Of a DNA stretch of 64,000 nucleotides, positions 62,987-64,000 are shown piece by piece. The translations under genes and the position numbers were made by a program. A model generated the notes under the pieces. The model ran no database searches. It was given only the letters and a program-made list of their open reading frames with translations, and was not told the DNA's origin. Each line of letters opens with the position of its first letter. The first letter of the stretch is position 1. The stretch is taken from positions 124,001 to 188,000 of the forward strand of contig JAWLCE010000003.1 of assembly GCA_041687335.1 (NCBI GenBank), in the 5' to 3' direction. This DNA is from JAJFUE01 sp041687335 (GTDB lineage Bacteria > Sumerlaeota > Sumerlaeia > MVZB01).

Positions 62987-63226
62987 ATGAAGATCCAGAT
63001 TCTCGGCACCGGTTGCCCCAAATGCCGCAAGCTCGCCGAGACCACCGAACAGGCCGCCCGCGAACTCGGCCTCGATTGCTCGATCGAGAAGGTCACCGAC
63101 ATCAATGAGATCGTCGGCTTCGGCGTGATGATGACCCCCGCCCTCGCAGTCGACGGCCAGGTCAAGTCCAGCGGCCGCGTCGGCACCGTCGACGAAATCA
63201 AGTCCCTGCTGAGCGGAGGCGCCTGA
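62987..63226 (+). CDS. Small thioredoxin-fold protein (ArsE-like)
   Basis: This 79-residue protein is a minimal thioredoxin/redox-active disulfide protein: KIQILGTGCPKCRKL with the CPKC active site at 10-13, cis-Pro in MMTPAL, and VDEIKSLL at the end. GGGAG precedes the ATG. Its position before ArsF- and ArsG-like genes matches the arsEFG order described for nitroarsenical resistance in Shewanella. It probably passes electrons to or from the membrane partner. Confidence 0.85.
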   Translation: MKIQILGTGCPKCRKLAETTEQAARELGLDCSIEKVTDINEIVGFGVMMTPALAVDGQVKSSGRVGTVDEIKSLLSGGA

Positions 63227-63227
63227 G

Positions 63228-63707
63228 ATGAAGACGAAGCAAATCGTGACCTTCTCGCTGCTGGCGCTGGTCGTCGGCAGCCTGGCCTGGACCATCGCCG
63301 GAGCCATGCGCGCCCCGGCCCCCGCCGAGCCGCCCACCGATGCCGCCCCCTCCCCCGAGGCGGCCGCGGCCGAGCCCGAGCTGATCGTCTATTACTTCCA
63401 CGGCAACACCCGCTGCGCCACCTGCCGCAAGATCGAAGCTCAAGCCGGCGAAGCCCTCACCGCCGACCTGGCCGCTGAGCTCGCCGCCGGCCGCGTCCAG
63501 TGGCTGCCGGTCAATATCGACGAACCGGGCAACGAACATTTCGTCCAGGATTACCAGCTCCACACCCGCTCGGTCGTGCTGGTGCGCCCCGACGGCGCGG
63601 CGCCCTACCGCAACCTCGAGGAAATCTGGTCGCTCGTCGGCTCGCCCGACGCCTATCGCGCCTATATCACCGCCAATGCGCGCGAAATGCTGGAGGCCGG
63701 CTCGTGA
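63228..63707 (+). CDS. ArsF-family membrane-anchored redox protein
   Basis: This 159-residue protein has one N-terminal membrane anchor (FSLLALVVGSLAWTIAGAM), an Ala/Pro/Glu linker, and a thioredoxin-like domain. It shows YYFHGNTRCATCRKIEAQA with a CxxC (ATC-x) site, a conserved VNIDEPGNEHFVQDY, and SVVLVRPDG. This pattern is that of the family named for ArsF (nitrophenyl compound nitroreductase subunit). It starts one base after the thioredoxin stop and overlaps the next gene by four bases (GTGA). One function could be extracytoplasmic thiol redox work. Confidence 0.8.
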   Translation: MKTKQIVTFSLLALVVGSLAWTIAGAMRAPAPAEPPTDAAPSPEAAAAEPELIVYYFHGNTRCATCRKIEAQAGEALTADLAAELAAGRVQWLPVNIDEPGNEHFVQDYQLHTRSVVLVRPDGAAPYRNLEEIWSLVGSPDAYRAYITANAREMLEAGS

Positions 63708-64000
63708 TCGAACTGGCGCTGGCGGCGGGGGCGGCCCTCTGGCTCGGCGTGCTGACCTCGATCAGCCCCTGCCCGCTGGCCACCAACATCGCCGCCATCT
63801 CCTTCATCGGCCGGCGCGTCGACCGCCCCGACCGCGCCTTCTGGACCGGCCTCGTCTACACCTCCGGCCGCATGGCCGCCTATGTGGCGCTGGCCGCGCT
63901 GCTGGTGGCGGGCCTGCTCGCCGCCCCCGCCCTCTCCCATGGCCTCCAAACCTACATGAACAAGCTGCTCGGGCCGATCCTGGTGCTGGCCGGCATGTTC
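63704..64000 (+). CDS. ArsG/CcdA-type membrane permease, 3-prime truncated by window edge
   Basis: The GTG at 63704 overlaps the ArsF stop (GTGA). The 99 visible residues contain the first two to three membrane helices, with SISPCPLATNIAAISFIGRR; a Cys-Pro in the first helix is typical of CcdA/DsbD electron carriers. The ArsG family, named as an aromatic arsenical efflux permease, belongs to this fold. The rest of the gene lies outside the window. Confidence 0.78.
   Translation, partial: MIELALAAGAALWLGVLTSISPCPLATNIAAISFIGRRVDRPDRAFWTGLVYTSGRMAAYVALAALLVAGLLAAPALSHGLQTYMNKLLGPILVLAGMF

Overview
The window is a 64 kb piece of a GC-rich bacterial chromosome with dense genes on both strands. 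It encodes a diderm (Gram-negative-type) cell. There are several lipobox lipoproteins, an RseP-type site-2 protease, an ABC O-antigen exporter, a polyprenyl glycosyl-1-phosphate transferase, a PilT-type ATPase and a PEP-CTERM protein that implies an exosortase elsewhere in the genome. Dispersed short palindromes, beta-helix proteins and many family 2 glycosyltransferases fit the PVC group or a candidate phylum such as Sumerlaeota or Hydrogenedentota. That placement is inference only; the window contains no 16S gene.

Layout. 0-8.6 kb is housekeeping: the 3-prime part of ligA, convergent acs, rpsL-rpsG, fusA with its own promoter, then a DUF1289/tandem-Usp pair. 8.7-14.5 kb holds a membrane glycosyltransferase, an orphan DNA methyltransferase and a wzm-GT2-wzt export cassette. 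14.6-20.1 kb holds tRNA-Val(CAC), dxr-rseP-methyltransferase, and formate-tetrahydrofolate ligase (fhs). 20.3-27 kb holds a propeller-like lipoprotein, an MBL hydrolase, a secreted protein of unknown function, an M16 peptidase and the PEP-CTERM protein. 27-38 kb holds an F420-ligase-like protein, an ABC exporter half, ribBA, a GH57 branching enzyme, a beta-helix protein, pilT overlapping ugd, and a REC-PP2C regulator. 38-49 kb holds a GH105 lipoprotein, an unrecognised pair of membrane proteins, divergent argC/rmlA, a large beta-helix protein and wecB. 49.5-54 kb holds three GT2 genes, one with two GT2 domains. 54-62.5 kb holds a CNNM/CBS membrane protein, the operon GT87-tlyA-nadK-TPR, and a WbaP-type initiating transferase. 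62.6-64 kb is an arsR-thioredoxin-ArsF-ArsG operon that runs off the end.

Together, ugd, rmlA, wecB, WbaP, four GT2 genes, GT-C/GT87 membrane enzymes and wzm/wzt form a scattered surface-polysaccharide toolkit. Sugar nucleotides are made, a first sugar is loaded on undecaprenyl phosphate, chains are extended, and the product is exported by ABC transport.

The best candidates for new biology are the two-gene membrane module at 39944-42687 and the ArsR-controlled redox/transport operon, whose palindromic operator sits on its own -10 box. A family of GTAG...ACTGG palindromes scattered between genes, and a small leader ORF overlapping rpsL, are also worth attention. No CRISPR array, prophage or intact insertion sequence was seen.
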